Assembly: GCF_028765545.1 (NCBI RefSeq)
Contig: NZ_JARACP010000001.1
Span: 186,001-250,000 of the forward strand
Length of the DNA: 64,000 nucleotides
Reading direction: 5' to 3'
From: Aliivibrio sp. S4MY1
Lineage (GTDB): Bacteria; Pseudomonadota; Gammaproteobacteria; Enterobacterales; Vibrionaceae
In this document: positions 19,916-28,935 of the stretch, one piece after another
How the letters are laid out: the number at the start of each line of letters is the position of its first letter
Numbering within the stretch: the stretch's first letter is position 1
The notes under the pieces: model-generated
The model's input: only the letters and a program-made list of their open reading frames with translations
The model's database searches: none
What the model was told of the DNA's origin: nothing
Translations under genes and position numbers: made by a program

Positions 19916-20743
19916 ATGTGTGAATTACTCGGAATGAGTGCAAACGTACCAACCGATATTTGTTTTAGTTTTAAAGGTTTAGTTCAGCGTGGTGGCAATA
20001 CCGGACCGCATCGCGACGGTTGGGGAATTACTTTTTATGAAGGGAAAGGATTTCGCACATTTAAAGACCCAAAACCAAGCTGCCATTCAAAGATAGCGAA
20101 ACTTGTTCAAGATTACCCTATCAAAAGTAAAGCGGTTATCAGTCATATTCGACAAGCAAATCGCGGTGACGTTAACCTAGAAAATACACACCCTTTTACG
20201 CGAGAGTTATGGGGGAAGTATTGGACGTTTGCTCATAATGGTCAGTTGACTGGGTTTGATGAGTTGTCGACAGGACGTTTTCGACCTGTGGGTGAAACAG
20301 ACAGTGAGCGTGCTTTTTGCTGGTTATTAAATCAGTTAGAGGATAAATACCCAGAGCCGCCGCAAGATATGATGCTAATGTTTGAGTTTGTCTCTGAGTG
20401 CTGCGACCACCTTCGAGGATTAGGCGTATTTAATATGCTTTTGAGCGACGGTGAGTATTTAATGACTTATTGCTCGAATAACTTACATTGGATCACAAGA
20501 CGTGCACCTTTTGGCCAAGCGTCCTTGATTGATGAAGATGTCACAATTGATTTTCATAAAGAAACGACCCCAAATGATGTGGTTTCTGTCGTTGTAACTC
20601 GCCCATTAACAGATAATGAAGAGTGGCATAAAATGAAAGTTGGCGAGTACGCGTTGTTTCATTTTGGAGAATTGATTGAAGGCAATCACGATACGGTACC
20701 AGAAATGGCGCCACCACCATCGGAATGCTCAATTAATGCGTAA
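19916..20743 (+). CDS. Class II glutamine amidotransferase, YafJ-like
   Basis: 275 residues. It begins MCELLGMSAN, so Cys2 becomes the N-terminal nucleophile after Met removal. GPHRDGWG near residue 36, SHIRQANRG near 76 and ENTHPFTR with FAHNGQL near 90-110 match the glutaminase fold of the GATase_6/YafJ family. No synthase domain is fused, so the acceptor of the ammonia is unknown. AAGGAG precedes the start. It follows gmhA by 73 bp on the same strand. Confidence 0.9.
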   Translation: MCELLGMSANVPTDICFSFKGLVQRGGNTGPHRDGWGITFYEGKGFRTFKDPKPSCHSKIAKLVQDYPIKSKAVISHIRQANRGDVNLENTHPFTRELWGKYWTFAHNGQLTGFDELSTGRFRPVGETDSERAFCWLLNQLEDKYPEPPQDMMLMFEFVSECCDHLRGLGVFNMLLSDGEYLMTYCSNNLHWITRRAPFGQASLIDEDVTIDFHKETTPNDVVSVVVTRPLTDNEEWHKMKVGEYALFHFGELIEGNHDTVPEMAPPPSECSINA

Positions 20744-20756
20744 ACTTTATATAAAA

Positions 20757-20793
20757 AATACCATTGATAGATAATATCGATGGGCATTTTTAT
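20757..20793. terminator. Bidirectional terminator between yafJ-like gene and purN
   Basis: 9-bp stem CCATTGATA / TATCGATGG (one G-T pair) with a 5-nt loop, A-rich on the left and T-rich on the right. It serves the convergent yafJ-like and purN genes. Confidence 0.7.
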
Positions 20794-20794
20794 A

Positions 20795-21433
20795 TTATTC
20801 CGTCTCTAATCCTGACGGTCCCAATACGCTCCCATCCAAAATAGCTTTACCATCTTGCATTATCAATCGTTCTTCAACTAACCACTTAGCTACCATTGGG
20901 TAGATTACATGCTCTTGAGCTTGCACGCGTGATGCAACCTCTTCTGCGGTATCATTATCAAAAATAGGCACCTTTGCTTGAAGGATCACGGGACCCCCAT
21001 CTAACTCAGGAGTAACAAAATGAACACTGGTGCCATGTTCTTTATCACCAGCATCAATTGCGCGTTGATGAGTGTGTAGCCCTGTGTATTTTGGTAACAG
21101 TGAAGGGTGGATATTAAGCATTTTTCCTTGGTAGCGAAGGACAAAATCTTCACTTAAAATACGCATAAAACCAGCAAGAATAATCACATCAGGTTTATGA
21201 AGATCGATAAGAGTCGCTAGGGCTTGATCGTACTGCTCGCGATTCTCGTATCCTTTTGCACTTAATGAGTGAGCATTAATCCCTGTATTTAGTGCTCGCT
21301 GTAATCCATAAGCGTCACTTTTATTTGAAATGACCGCAGCAATACGGGCATTTGGAATTTTATTACCACAAGCATCAATAAAGGCTTGTAGGTTGCTGCC
21401 ACTTCCTGAGACTAATACAACAATATTTTTCAT
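20795..21433 (-). CDS. purN: Phosphoribosylglycinamide formyltransferase
   Basis: 212 residues from the ATG at 21433, exactly the E. coli length; the frame is open to 21484 but that extension is not conserved. PurN transfers formyl from 10-formyl-THF to GAR in purine synthesis. VLVSGSGSNLQAFIDAC at the N-terminus, NIHPSLLPKYTGLHTHQRAI near 106 with the catalytic Asn-His, and HFVTPELDGGPVI near 137 with the catalytic Asp are present. purM lies upstream on the same strand but a terminator stands between them. Confidence 0.96.
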   Translation of the reverse strand: MKNIVVLVSGSGSNLQAFIDACGNKIPNARIAAVISNKSDAYGLQRALNTGINAHSLSAKGYENREQYDQALATLIDLHKPDVIILAGFMRILSEDFVLRYQGKMLNIHPSLLPKYTGLHTHQRAIDAGDKEHGTSVHFVTPELDGGPVILQAKVPIFDNDTAEEVASRVQAQEHVIYPMVAKWLVEERLIMQDGKAILDGSVLGPSGLETE

Positions 21434-21499
21434 TATAATTATCTTATTTTGTTTAATACTAAGTAATGATAACCATTCGAGCACAAATGGCAGATATAA

Positions 21500-21529
21500 A
21501 AAAGGTGATCGAATAATTGATCACCTTTT
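21500..21529. terminator. Strong hairpin terminator between purM and purN
   Basis: Perfect 11-bp stem AAAAGGTGATC / GATCACCTTTT with an 8-nt loop and T tracts on both strands. Because purM and purN are read in the same direction, this would reduce purN expression relative to purM unless purN has its own promoter in 21434-21499. Confidence 0.82.
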
Positions 21530-21570
21530 ATTTTTTCTTTATGAACGAGTTCAAAGTTTGTTGAAATCGA

Positions 21571-22611
21571 TTAGCGGATCTCTACTTGCTCTTCGCCTTG
21601 TTCTGCTGCGGCAACTTCACCAATTATCCAAGCATTTTCGCCTTCAGCATTCAGTAGAGCTACAGCTTGTTCTGCTTGATCTTTTGGAAGCGCGATAACC
21701 AGTCCAACACCACAGTTAAAGGTACGGTACATTTCGTAAGTATCAACGTTCCCTTTTTCTTGTAGCCAGTTGAAGATTGCAGGCCATTCCCAGCTGTTGC
21801 CATTAACAACGGCTTTTGTTCCTTTTGGAAGTACGCGTGGGATATTCTCCCAGAAACCACCACCTGTAATATGAGAGATGGCATGAATATCATACTCAGC
21901 AATCATTTTTAGTGCTGATTTAATGTAGATTTTTGTTGGTTCGATTAGATGAGCGGCAATAGTTTTACCATTCAGTTCTTCGTTAAGATCGGCATTTGAT
22001 ACCTCAAGGATCTTACGAATTAATGAGTAACCATTTGAGTGTGGACCGCTTGATCCTACTGCGATTAGAGCATCACCAGCCGCTACTTTCGTGCCGTCGA
22101 TAACGTCTTCTTTTTCAACAACACCAACACAGAATCCAGCAACATCGTAATCTTCGCCTTCATACATGCCTGGCATTTCAGCGGTTTCGCCACCGATTAA
22201 TGCACAACCTGCTTGAATACAGCCTTCACCGATACCGGTGACTACTTCAGCTGCTACATCAATATCAAGTTTACCTGTTGCATAATAATCAAGGAAGAAC
22301 AGTGGTTCTGCACCTTGAACAATCAGGTCATTAACACACATAGCAACTAAGTCGATACCGATAGTATCGTGCTTGTTTAAATCTAATGCTAAACGCAACT
22401 TAGTACCAACACCGTCAGTACCAGAAACAAGAAGAGGTTGCTTGTATTTAGTCGGAAGTTCACATAACGCACCAAAACCACCAATGCCGCCCATTACTTC
22501 TGGGCGACGAGTGCGTTTCACTACGCCTTTAATTCGATCAACAAGTGCATTACCAGCATCAATGTCTACGCCAGCATCTTTGTAGCTAAGAGAAGTTTTG
22601 TTGTCGCTCAC
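21571..22611 (-). CDS. purM: Phosphoribosylformylglycinamidine cyclo-ligase
   Basis: 346 residues (E. coli 345). PurM closes the imidazole ring to make AIR in purine synthesis. [17 protein letters not shown] at the N-terminus, [15 protein letters not shown] near 60, [11 protein letters not shown] near 140 and [17 protein letters not shown] near 246 are AIRS signatures. The start is GTG at 22611 with GAGGA upstream. A PurR box lies 65 bp upstream. It is divergent from upp, as in E. coli. Confidence 0.97.
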   Translation of the reverse strand: MSDNKTSLSYKDAGVDIDAGNALVDRIKGVVKRTRRPEVMGGIGGFGALCELPTKYKQPLLVSGTDGVGTKLRLALDLNKHDTIGIDLVAMCVNDLIVQGAEPLFFLDYYATGKLDIDVAAEVVTGIGEGCIQAGCALIGGETAEMPGMYEGEDYDVAGFCVGVVEKEDVIDGTKVAAGDALIAVGSSGPHSNGYSLIRKILEVSNADLNEELNGKTIAAHLIEPTKIYIKSALKMIAEYDIHAISHITGGGFWENIPRVLPKGTKAVVNGNSWEWPAIFNWLQEKGNVDTYEMYRTFNCGVGLVIALPKDQAEQAVALLNAEGENAWIIGEVAAAEQGEEQVEIR

Positions 22612-22675
22612 GGAGGTGTCCTCGCCATAGGTTGGATTTCAAAAATCCGCGCCATTCTAACAGCACAATGTAAAA

Positions 22676-22691
22676 AGGGAAACGTTTGCGT
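22676..22691 (-). promoter_or_regulatory. PurR operator upstream of purM
   Basis: On the minus strand ACGCAAACGTTTCCCT matches every defined position of the PurR consensus AnGCAAnCGnTTnCnT. A purM promoter with -10 TAGAAT lies just downstream. Repression by PurR with hypoxanthine or guanine is inferred from the match and the target gene. Confidence 0.8.
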
Positions 22692-22797
22692 AAGGAAAAT
22701 TGCATAAATTTTGTAATAAAAAATAATAAGTTCGGTAAATGCTTTTACGAGGTATAAAATATTTTCTTATAACGTCATTTTTCAATTCAAAATTATG

Positions 22798-22803
22798 TAT
22801 AAT
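22798..22803 (+). promoter_or_regulatory. Probable -10 element of the upp promoter
   Basis: A perfect TATAAT preceded by TATG lies 40 bp before the upp start codon. No good -35 is visible at the usual distance, so the region upstream may bind an activator or the promoter may depend on the TG dinucleotide. Confidence 0.45.
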
Positions 22804-22842
22804 TAGAAGGTTTGATTAATGTATCAGTATCTGGAGTCAGAA

Positions 22843-23469
22843 ATGAAAGTTGTTGAAGTAAAACATCCGCTAATAAAACACAAAATTGGTTTAATGCGTG
22901 AAGGCGAAATCAGCACTAAGCGTTTTCGTGAATTAGCAACAGAAGTAGGTAGCCTACTAACGTATGAAGCAACATCAGATTTTGAAACAGAAAAAGTAAC
23001 TATCAATGGCTGGAATGGCCCTGTTGAAGTTGACCAAATTAAAGGCAAAAAAGTAACAGTAGTACCAATTCTTCGTGCAGGTCTTGGCATGATGGATGGT
23101 GTTTTAGAGCACATTCCAAGCGCACGTATCAGTGTTGTTGGTATCTACCGTGATGAAGAAACATTAGAACCAGTACCATACTTCAATAAATTGGCCTCTA
23201 ATATCGATGAGCGTATTGCTCTTGTTGTAGATCCAATGTTAGCAACTGGTGGTTCTATGATTGCTACGCTAGATCTTTTAAAAGAGAAAGGTTGTAAGCA
23301 CTTTAAAGTTCTTGTACTTGTTGCTGCTCCAGAAGGTATTGAAGCGCTAGAAAAAGCACACCCAGATGTAGAGCTTTACACTGCGGCTATCGATGAGAAG
23401 CTAAATGATAAAGGTTACATCGTACCTGGTCTTGGCGATGCTGGTGATAAGATTTTCGGTACTAAATAA
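22843..23469 (+). CDS. upp: Uracil phosphoribosyltransferase
   Basis: 208 residues from the ATG at 22843 (E. coli 208), with GGAG eight bases upstream; the open frame to 22819 is not used. Upp makes UMP from uracil and PRPP (pyrimidine salvage). The PRPP-binding segment [20 protein letters not shown] near residue 131, [10 protein letters not shown] near 72 and [13 protein letters not shown] at the C-terminus are family hallmarks. The uracil permease gene uraA converges on it from the right. Confidence 0.97.
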   Translation: MKVVEVKHPLIKHKIGLMREGEISTKRFRELATEVGSLLTYEATSDFETEKVTINGWNGPVEVDQIKGKKVTVVPILRAGLGMMDGVLEHIPSARISVVGIYRDEETLEPVPYFNKLASNIDERIALVVDPMLATGGSMIATLDLLKEKGCKHFKVLVLVAAPEGIEALEKAHPDVELYTAAIDEKLNDKGYIVPGLGDAGDKIFGTK

Positions 23470-23514
23470 TTTATAATTTTCTAGCTTAGAAAGTTAAAAG
23501 TTAAGAATGTAAAG

Positions 23515-23545
23515 AGGCTTGATGAGATAATCATCAAGCCTTTTC
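23515..23545. terminator. Bidirectional terminator between upp and uraA
   Basis: Perfect 11-bp stem AGGCTTGATGA / TCATCAAGCCT with a 5-nt loop, flanked by A and T tracts. It ends both convergent genes. Confidence 0.88.
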
Positions 23546-23563
23546 TTTAATTAGGATCTAGAT

Positions 23564-24820
23564 TTATTTATCTTCTTCCATTTGTGCGTTATCAACAACG
23601 TGGCTTTCGCCTAAATCATTAGGAAGAATTAAGTTAAGCACAATCGCAACGATACCACACAGACTCACGCCTTGAAGGTTAAAGTCACCAATACCTACCG
23701 CCATACCACCGATACCAAACACAAGCGTTACACCAACAATCGTAAGATTGCGTGCTTTATGCAAGTCGACTTGGTTTTTAATAAGAGTATTTAAACCAAC
23801 AGTAGCAATCGAGCCAAACAGTAAAATCATAATCCCGCCCATAACCGGTACAGGGATAGTTTGAAGCATTGCGCCTAATTTACCAACCAAAGCAAGAACA
23901 ATGGCACATACCGCAGCCCATGTCATGATTACAGGATTAAAGGCTTTAGTTAGCATAACTGCGCCAGTTACTTCACTGTAAGTTGTGTTTGGTGGAGCAC
24001 CGATTAATGATGCGGCCATTGTTGCTATGCCATCACCTGTGATTGTGCGATGTAATCCTGGTTTTTTAAGGTAATCTTTTCCGGTAACATTTGAGATAGC
24101 TAACATATCCCCAACGTGCTCGACAGCAGGAGCAATAGCAACTGGGATCATAAATAGAATGGCATTAATATTAAATTCAGGAAATGTGAAATTAGGCAGT
24201 GCAAACCAAGCGGCTTGATGAACAGGAGTGAAATCAACCACACCAAAAATAAGGCTTAATGAATAACCCACAATAATGCCAGATAGGATTGGTAGCAATT
24301 TGAAAAAGCCTTTAGAGAAAACACTCACTGCAATAGTGGTAAATAATGAAGCCGCCGCAATCCAGAAAGCAAGTTGCCCATCAACTAATTGAAATGCACC
24401 ATCGCCCGTTTTACCTAAAGCCATATTTACAGCTGTTGGCGCAAGCCCTAAACCAATAACCATGATGACCGGACCAACAACCACTGGAGGCAGTAATTTA
24501 TGAATAAAAGCAACGCCTCTCACTTTAATCACGGCGCCTAAAATGACATACACAAATCCAGCAACCATTAAGCCACCCATAGTCGCAGGAATGCCCCATG
24601 TTTGGGTGCCATAAATAATTGGAGCGATAAAGGCAAAGGAGGAGGCAAGGAAGATAGGGACAGATCGACGAGTAACTAATTGGAAGAGAAGGGTACCAAC
24701 ACCAGCACCGAACAGAGCAACATTAGGGTCTAAGCCAGTAAGAAGGGGAACAAGAACGAGTGCACCAAATGCAACGAACAGCATTTGAAAACCTTGGAAC
24801 AAATTGTATAGCATTTCCAT
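23564..24820 (-). CDS. uraA: Uracil permease (NCS2 nucleobase:cation symporter)
   Basis: 418 residues and roughly twelve or more hydrophobic segments. NCS2 features are visible: [15 protein letters not shown] at the start, SSFAFIAP near 60, [20 protein letters not shown] near 230 with the substrate-site Glu and His, and [15 protein letters not shown] near 273. It imports uracil with protons across the inner membrane. Convergence with upp, which converts the imported uracil to UMP, supports uracil as substrate. ATG at 24820 and the in-frame ATG 6 bp later are both possible starts. Confidence 0.93.
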   Translation of the reverse strand: MEMLYNLFQGFQMLFVAFGALVLVPLLTGLDPNVALFGAGVGTLLFQLVTRRSVPIFLASSFAFIAPIIYGTQTWGIPATMGGLMVAGFVYVILGAVIKVRGVAFIHKLLPPVVVGPVIMVIGLGLAPTAVNMALGKTGDGAFQLVDGQLAFWIAAASLFTTIAVSVFSKGFFKLLPILSGIIVGYSLSLIFGVVDFTPVHQAAWFALPNFTFPEFNINAILFMIPVAIAPAVEHVGDMLAISNVTGKDYLKKPGLHRTITGDGIATMAASLIGAPPNTTYSEVTGAVMLTKAFNPVIMTWAAVCAIVLALVGKLGAMLQTIPVPVMGGIMILLFGSIATVGLNTLIKNQVDLHKARNLTIVGVTLVFGIGGMAVGIGDFNLQGVSLCGIVAIVLNLILPNDLGESHVVDNAQMEEDK

Positions 24821-25020
24821 TTCCAGTAATGAATTTGAGGGATTCTATCACTATTCCATTAATAAATATCTTGATTTAGCTCGTGAAAAAATAAAACTTT
24901 TCTGCCTTGTATCACTCTAATAGCTTGAAAGTTAGATCTGAGTCAATTCGAATCCTTGCTGAATAAGGGGATAGCCCTTATTATCAGCAGTAAATTATAA
25001 AAGTAATTATAGGTTGTTTG

Positions 25021-26190
25021 ATGTTACGTATTTTGTGTTTATTAATTTGTATGATTACAGGGCCTGTTTTTGCTCAACAGCAAAACGATCTCTATCATAC
25101 AGAAGTGCAATTAACAGGATCAGAAGAAGCAGAAAGTATTGCTAAGCAAGATGGTTTAGTTAATGTTCTGATCAAAGTGTCCGGAAAAACGGATATTGCT
25201 CAAAATGAAGTAATAAAGAAAGCGCTAACACAGAGTAATCGCTATGTAACACAAATGAGTTTTGTTGAATACGATGACGCACCTCGTGCAATGAAGTTAG
25301 GCTATAACTCAAAGATGGTGTTGAGCTTATTAACTCAAGCAGAGCAAAGTATTTGGGAAACACCGCGTAAATCAGTCTTGGTTTGGGTGGTGAATGAATA
25401 TAATTACCAAAGAAGCATTATTTGGGAACAGTCAAACAACAGCCTAATTACGCGAATTAAAGATGCCGCGAATGAGAGAGGCTTACCTGTCATGTTCCCT
25501 GTTGGGGATTTTGACGATGTAACTTCAATCGAGATCCCTGATTTATGGGGTAACTTTAAAAAACCAATTGCAGATGCGAGTGAGCGTTATAACCCACAAG
25601 CCATATTGGTGGTAAAAGTGCGTGGCAATAGTTCAACATGGACTTTATTTGATACAACGCCTCAATATTTAGTTACAGCATCAAAAAAACCGATTGAAGG
25701 TCGTGTATCTGGCTCTGTTCAATTGGCTGATATGGTTAATGAGGTGAGTGATTACTTTGCTAAAACCTACACTAAAAACTTAGGGGCAGTGGCGAGTGAT
25801 TCAGAAACGGTTTCTATTCAAGGCATTCACACAACACGTGCTTTTTTCAGTATTGAGAAACAATTAAAGCAAATGAATTCAGTGGCAAGTGTGCAAGTAA
25901 ATACCATTCAAGGGGACAAAGTGACCTATACATTAAGCTTGTTGGGGGATTACCAACAGTTTAATGATGAGCTTTTGAGTAAAAACGCTCGTATTTCACT
26001 TATTCCAGAAGAGCCCGTTGTAAATGATGAAATTGAAAAGACGGTTGTCATCGAAGGTGCCAGTCAGGACGTCGCGCAGGAGTCTGAGAAACCAGTAGCA
26101 AATAATGACGCTTTAGTTGAATTAGAAGAAGTGAAAGAAACAACAGAAGCAAAACCCGTTGTTCGTGAGTATCAACTCAACGCAAGTTAA
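25021..26190 (+). CDS. DUF2066-domain exported protein
   Basis: 389 residues from ATG 25021 (TTG at 25018 is also in frame). A signal peptide with cleavage near VFA-QQQ (about residue 19) is followed by a DUF2066 domain (about 20-330), recognised from LYHTEVQLTGSEEAESIAKQDGLVNVLIKVSGK and the repeated YDD..R...L..WVV pattern. The acidic C-terminal 60 residues look disordered. Function is unknown; periplasmic location is inferred. It is divergent from uraA. Confidence 0.82.
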   Translation: MLRILCLLICMITGPVFAQQQNDLYHTEVQLTGSEEAESIAKQDGLVNVLIKVSGKTDIAQNEVIKKALTQSNRYVTQMSFVEYDDAPRAMKLGYNSKMVLSLLTQAEQSIWETPRKSVLVWVVNEYNYQRSIIWEQSNNSLITRIKDAANERGLPVMFPVGDFDDVTSIEIPDLWGNFKKPIADASERYNPQAILVVKVRGNSSTWTLFDTTPQYLVTASKKPIEGRVSGSVQLADMVNEVSDYFAKTYTKNLGAVASDSETVSIQGIHTTRAFFSIEKQLKQMNSVASVQVNTIQGDKVTYTLSLLGDYQQFNDELLSKNARISLIPEEPVVNDEIEKTVVIEGASQDVAQESEKPVANNDALVELEEVKETTEAKPVVREYQLNAS

Positions 26191-26218
26191 TACATTTGAA
26201 GTATCGATAATTATAAAT

Positions 26219-26253
26219 AAAAAAGGTGACTATATAATGTAGTCACCTTTTTT
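26219..26253. terminator. Bidirectional terminator between DUF2066 and DUF2069 genes
   Basis: Stem AAAAGGTGACT / AGTCACCTTTT, 11 bp with a 9-nt loop and T tracts on both strands, between two convergent genes. Confidence 0.88.
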
Positions 26254-26268
26254 GTATTTGTAAGCCCA

Positions 26269-26700
26269 CTATTTCTCGGTATATTTGGCTTTTTCTATTT
26301 TTTCGACTTCAGACAGACGTTTGAGTTTTAACCCTAATTCCTTGCCTCGTAAGCGAGCATAATAAATATTACCAACAAAAGCACCAGAGGTAATGATAAC
26401 TTCAATTAAAGCGAGATAACGCTCTCCCTCATCAAGCCAAAGAATTGTTAAACCATGCAAGAAGTAAAACATTAAAATAAAGTTTGCCCATGCATGAGTG
26501 TAAGGTTTCCCTTGAATAATCCCTTTAAGTGGAAAAAGCATTGGTATTATCCACGCCACCATAATGCCATAAGGGTTTATTAGTGGATGAGGTGAAAGGG
26601 TACTGTGCCAAAGTGCGACAAAACCTAACAGTGCTAAATTGCAAAATAGTGCAAGAAAACGATAGCGCTTTGTTTCTGCGCTCATTTCAACTGAATCCAT
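26269..26700 (-). CDS. DUF2069 integral membrane protein
   Basis: 143 residues with four hydrophobic segments (about 13-33, 42-62, 70-90, 95-115) and a basic C-terminal tail. The pattern matches the DUF2069 family, which lies next to the ArsC-like and bepA genes in gammaproteobacteria. Function is unknown. It starts 19 bp after the ArsC-like gene on the same strand and is probably the last gene of that transcript. Confidence 0.82.
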   Translation of the reverse strand: MDSVEMSAETKRYRFLALFCNLALLGFVALWHSTLSPHPLINPYGIMVAWIIPMLFPLKGIIQGKPYTHAWANFILMFYFLHGLTILWLDEGERYLALIEVIITSGAFVGNIYYARLRGKELGLKLKRLSEVEKIEKAKYTEK

Positions 26701-26719
26701 GTTAGCTTCCTGCTTCCTA

Positions 26720-27070
26720 CTATAAAATCTCTAGAACTTGCTCAGGCGGACGACCAATTTTTGCTTGATTACCATGAACGACTATTGGGCGTTCAATCAA
26801 CTTTGGTGTTTGTACCATTGCTTCAAAAAGTTGCTCGTCGCTTACCGAGCTATCTTCTAGGTTTTGTTCTTTATATTCAGCTTCTTTTGTTCTCATCATG
26901 TCACGAACTGAAGTAAACCCTAGCTGAGAAAACAAGGTTTTTAAGGTTGCTACACTTGGTGTTTCTTCTAAATATTTCACAATTTCAGGGGTAACGCCTT
27001 GTGCTTCTACGAGTGCTAACGTTTCACGGCTTTTTGAGCAACGAGGGTTATGATAAATAACAACAGACAT
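26720..27070 (-). CDS. ArsC-family glutaredoxin-like reductase (YfgD-like)
   Basis: 116 residues. IYHNPRCSKSRETLALVE holds the catalytic Cys11, and the arginines of MMRTKEAEY (near 61) and ERPIVVHGNQAKIGRPPE (near 93) match the arsenate reductase family. Arsenate reduction itself is not established: no ars genes are nearby, and its E. coli counterpart yfgD also lies beside bepA. It starts 17 bp after bepA ends and is likely co-transcribed. Confidence 0.88.
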   Translation of the reverse strand: MSVVIYHNPRCSKSRETLALVEAQGVTPEIVKYLEETPSVATLKTLFSQLGFTSVRDMMRTKEAEYKEQNLEDSSVSDEQLFEAMVQTPKLIERPIVVHGNQAKIGRPPEQVLEIL

Positions 27071-27086
27071 ACTATTTCCTTATTGA

Positions 27087-28541
27087 TTATAAAGCGCTAA
27101 AACGCTCTCTTGATAGACGAAGCTGATCGATTCTTGCGTCGTATCTTGCTTGATCTAAACTACCATACTCAACCAATTGGCTTGCTTGAGTATAATTACT
27201 TAATGCTTTGTTCCACATTCCTTTAAGTGCGTAAACTTCCGCTCTGGCTGCTAATTCACCATCAGAACTGCCATTATCATGATATGCCTTAGCTAATAGC
27301 TGCCATCCCGTTGGATCGCTAGGATTATCGTGGGTGTAGCGTTGTAATACTCGAACTGCTTCTGCTGGTTTATTGGATTCAGAGAGGGCGTGAGCATAAT
27401 TAATAGTTAACACCGCATTATTTGGTAGTTGAACCAACCCATTTTTTAGACGCGTAATGGCTTGTTCATTCTTTTTTGTGTACAGATCTAAGTCTGTTGC
27501 AGCATCAATATAAAACGTATTAAGGGGGGCGCTCTTTAATAAGTTATCGATCAATGGTTGTGCTTTATCGTATTGCTTTGAATCAATATAAACTAACGCT
27601 TTACCGTAATTTAAGGCATTTTTTATATCGACGTTATGAGTTTTTGATTTACGAGAAAACCAATCAAGTGCGGCATTACTATCAATGCCAGCGAAACGAG
27701 CCACAATGCGTGAGCGAGCCAGATGGTAATGCAGAGAAGTATTGACTCTACGCATTGGATATTGTTGCGCTCTTTCTCGACTGTCAGTAATACGAGATGT
27801 CGGTAGTGGGTGAGTTAACAGCATCGGTGGCGGTGTACTTGCATAGCGATATTGATCCGCTAAGCGAGAGAAAAAACGAGGCATAGCAGAGACATCAAAC
27901 CCTGATTTTGCGAGCGTATCAATACCAAATCGGTCAGCTTCTTTTTCATTGCTACGGGTGTAGTTAATAGAGCTTTGCATTGTACCAGCAGTGGTTGCTG
28001 TAATCGCTGCAATACCAGCCTCAGGTGCAGCAATGGCTAATAATAATGAACCAACAAGCGCAGCCATTGTTGCAGGTGAGCGCCTTGCTTGCTCTTCCAT
28101 ACTTCGAGCAAGGTGGCGTTGAGTAATGTGTGCGATTTCGTGAGCGACAACTGAAGCTAATTCACTTTCTGATTGGGCATATAAAAATAGGCCAGAGTGC
28201 AGAGCAACATAACCACCAAAAAAAGCAAAGGCGTTAATGTCTCTGTTATTGATCAGAAAGAAATGGAATGGGGTTTTAACATCACTGGCGTTAGCGACAA
28301 GACGATGCCCAAGATCTTGAACATATTCAGCTAAAACAGGGTCATTAATCACAGGTTGGCTAGCTCTAAGCATACGCATATAGGCATCGCCGTAGATTAA
28401 CTCTTGATCAATCGTTAGGGTTGAAGCCGCGGTTGTTCCTATATCAGGCAAGTCTAAATCGTTCTTTGCCATTGCAGTGAGAGGGCTTGTTAGTAATGAA
28501 GTGATCAGTAAACAGCTGGCCAGTTTTTTTAATTTGAACAT
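27087..28541 (-). CDS. bepA: Beta-barrel assembly-enhancing protease
   Basis: 484 residues from ATG 28541 (E. coli 487); a GTG ten codons upstream is less likely. BepA is a periplasmic M48 metalloprotease and chaperone that helps LptD mature and degrades stalled outer-membrane proteins. A signal peptide ends near AMA-KND. The zinc motif VVAHEIAHITQRH is near residue 134, the third ligand is in SNEKEADRFG near 203, and TPR repeats fill about 300-480. The neighbours (YfgD-like below, PerM-like divergent) match E. coli. Confidence 0.95.
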   Translation of the reverse strand: MFKLKKLASCLLITSLLTSPLTAMAKNDLDLPDIGTTAASTLTIDQELIYGDAYMRMLRASQPVINDPVLAEYVQDLGHRLVANASDVKTPFHFFLINNRDINAFAFFGGYVALHSGLFLYAQSESELASVVAHEIAHITQRHLARSMEEQARRSPATMAALVGSLLLAIAAPEAGIAAITATTAGTMQSSINYTRSNEKEADRFGIDTLAKSGFDVSAMPRFFSRLADQYRYASTPPPMLLTHPLPTSRITDSRERAQQYPMRRVNTSLHYHLARSRIVARFAGIDSNAALDWFSRKSKTHNVDIKNALNYGKALVYIDSKQYDKAQPLIDNLLKSAPLNTFYIDAATDLDLYTKKNEQAITRLKNGLVQLPNNAVLTINYAHALSESNKPAEAVRVLQRYTHDNPSDPTGWQLLAKAYHDNGSSDGELAARAEVYALKGMWNKALSNYTQASQLVEYGSLDQARYDARIDQLRLSRERFSAL

Positions 28542-28705
28542 GTCGTCTTTACAAATCCTTTTTAATAACACTCAGTTATGTTTATGAAAGATATAATAAC
28601 TCAATATACAGTTAATAAGAGCACCAAAATATAAATTGGTTTCTTTTTTGTAGAAATTATGTGATTTATACTTATTCAAATCTATCATATCTATAGAGGT
28701 GAAGA

Positions 28706-28927
28706 ATGGAAACCCGAACCTTAGATTTATCACAACAACGTTGCCCAATGTCGCTACTGTTAGCCAAGCGAGCAGCGCAAAGCTTGGATATAAATGGAAA
28801 ATTAGAGATTAAAGTCGTCGACAAAACATCGTTAGCCGATATCATGAAGTATTTTGAGCTCAATGCATTTGCGATTAACGTAGAGTATGAAGCATCATTC
28901 GTATTTTTAACCGTCACTAGGAAGTAG
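28706..28927 (+). CDS. TusA/SirA-family sulfur carrier
   Basis: 73 residues. The family motif LDLSQQRCPMSLLLAK places the conserved sulfur-accepting cysteine at residue 13 within CPM. Such small proteins carry persulfide sulfur for tRNA thiolation or other uses. This one is not clearly TusA itself; a permease gene lies 8 bp downstream and they look like an operon. AGAGGTG precedes the start. It is divergent from bepA. Confidence 0.88.
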   Translation: METRTLDLSQQRCPMSLLLAKRAAQSLDINGKLEIKVVDKTSLADIMKYFELNAFAINVEYEASFVFLTVTRK

Positions 28928-28935
28928 AATATAAT

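Noticed and set aside
26720-27070. Arsenic resistance function for the two ArsC-like genes (also 35529-35876)
   Set aside because: No arsR, arsB or other ars genes nearby; the contexts match E. coli yfgD and yffB, which are not arsenic genes.
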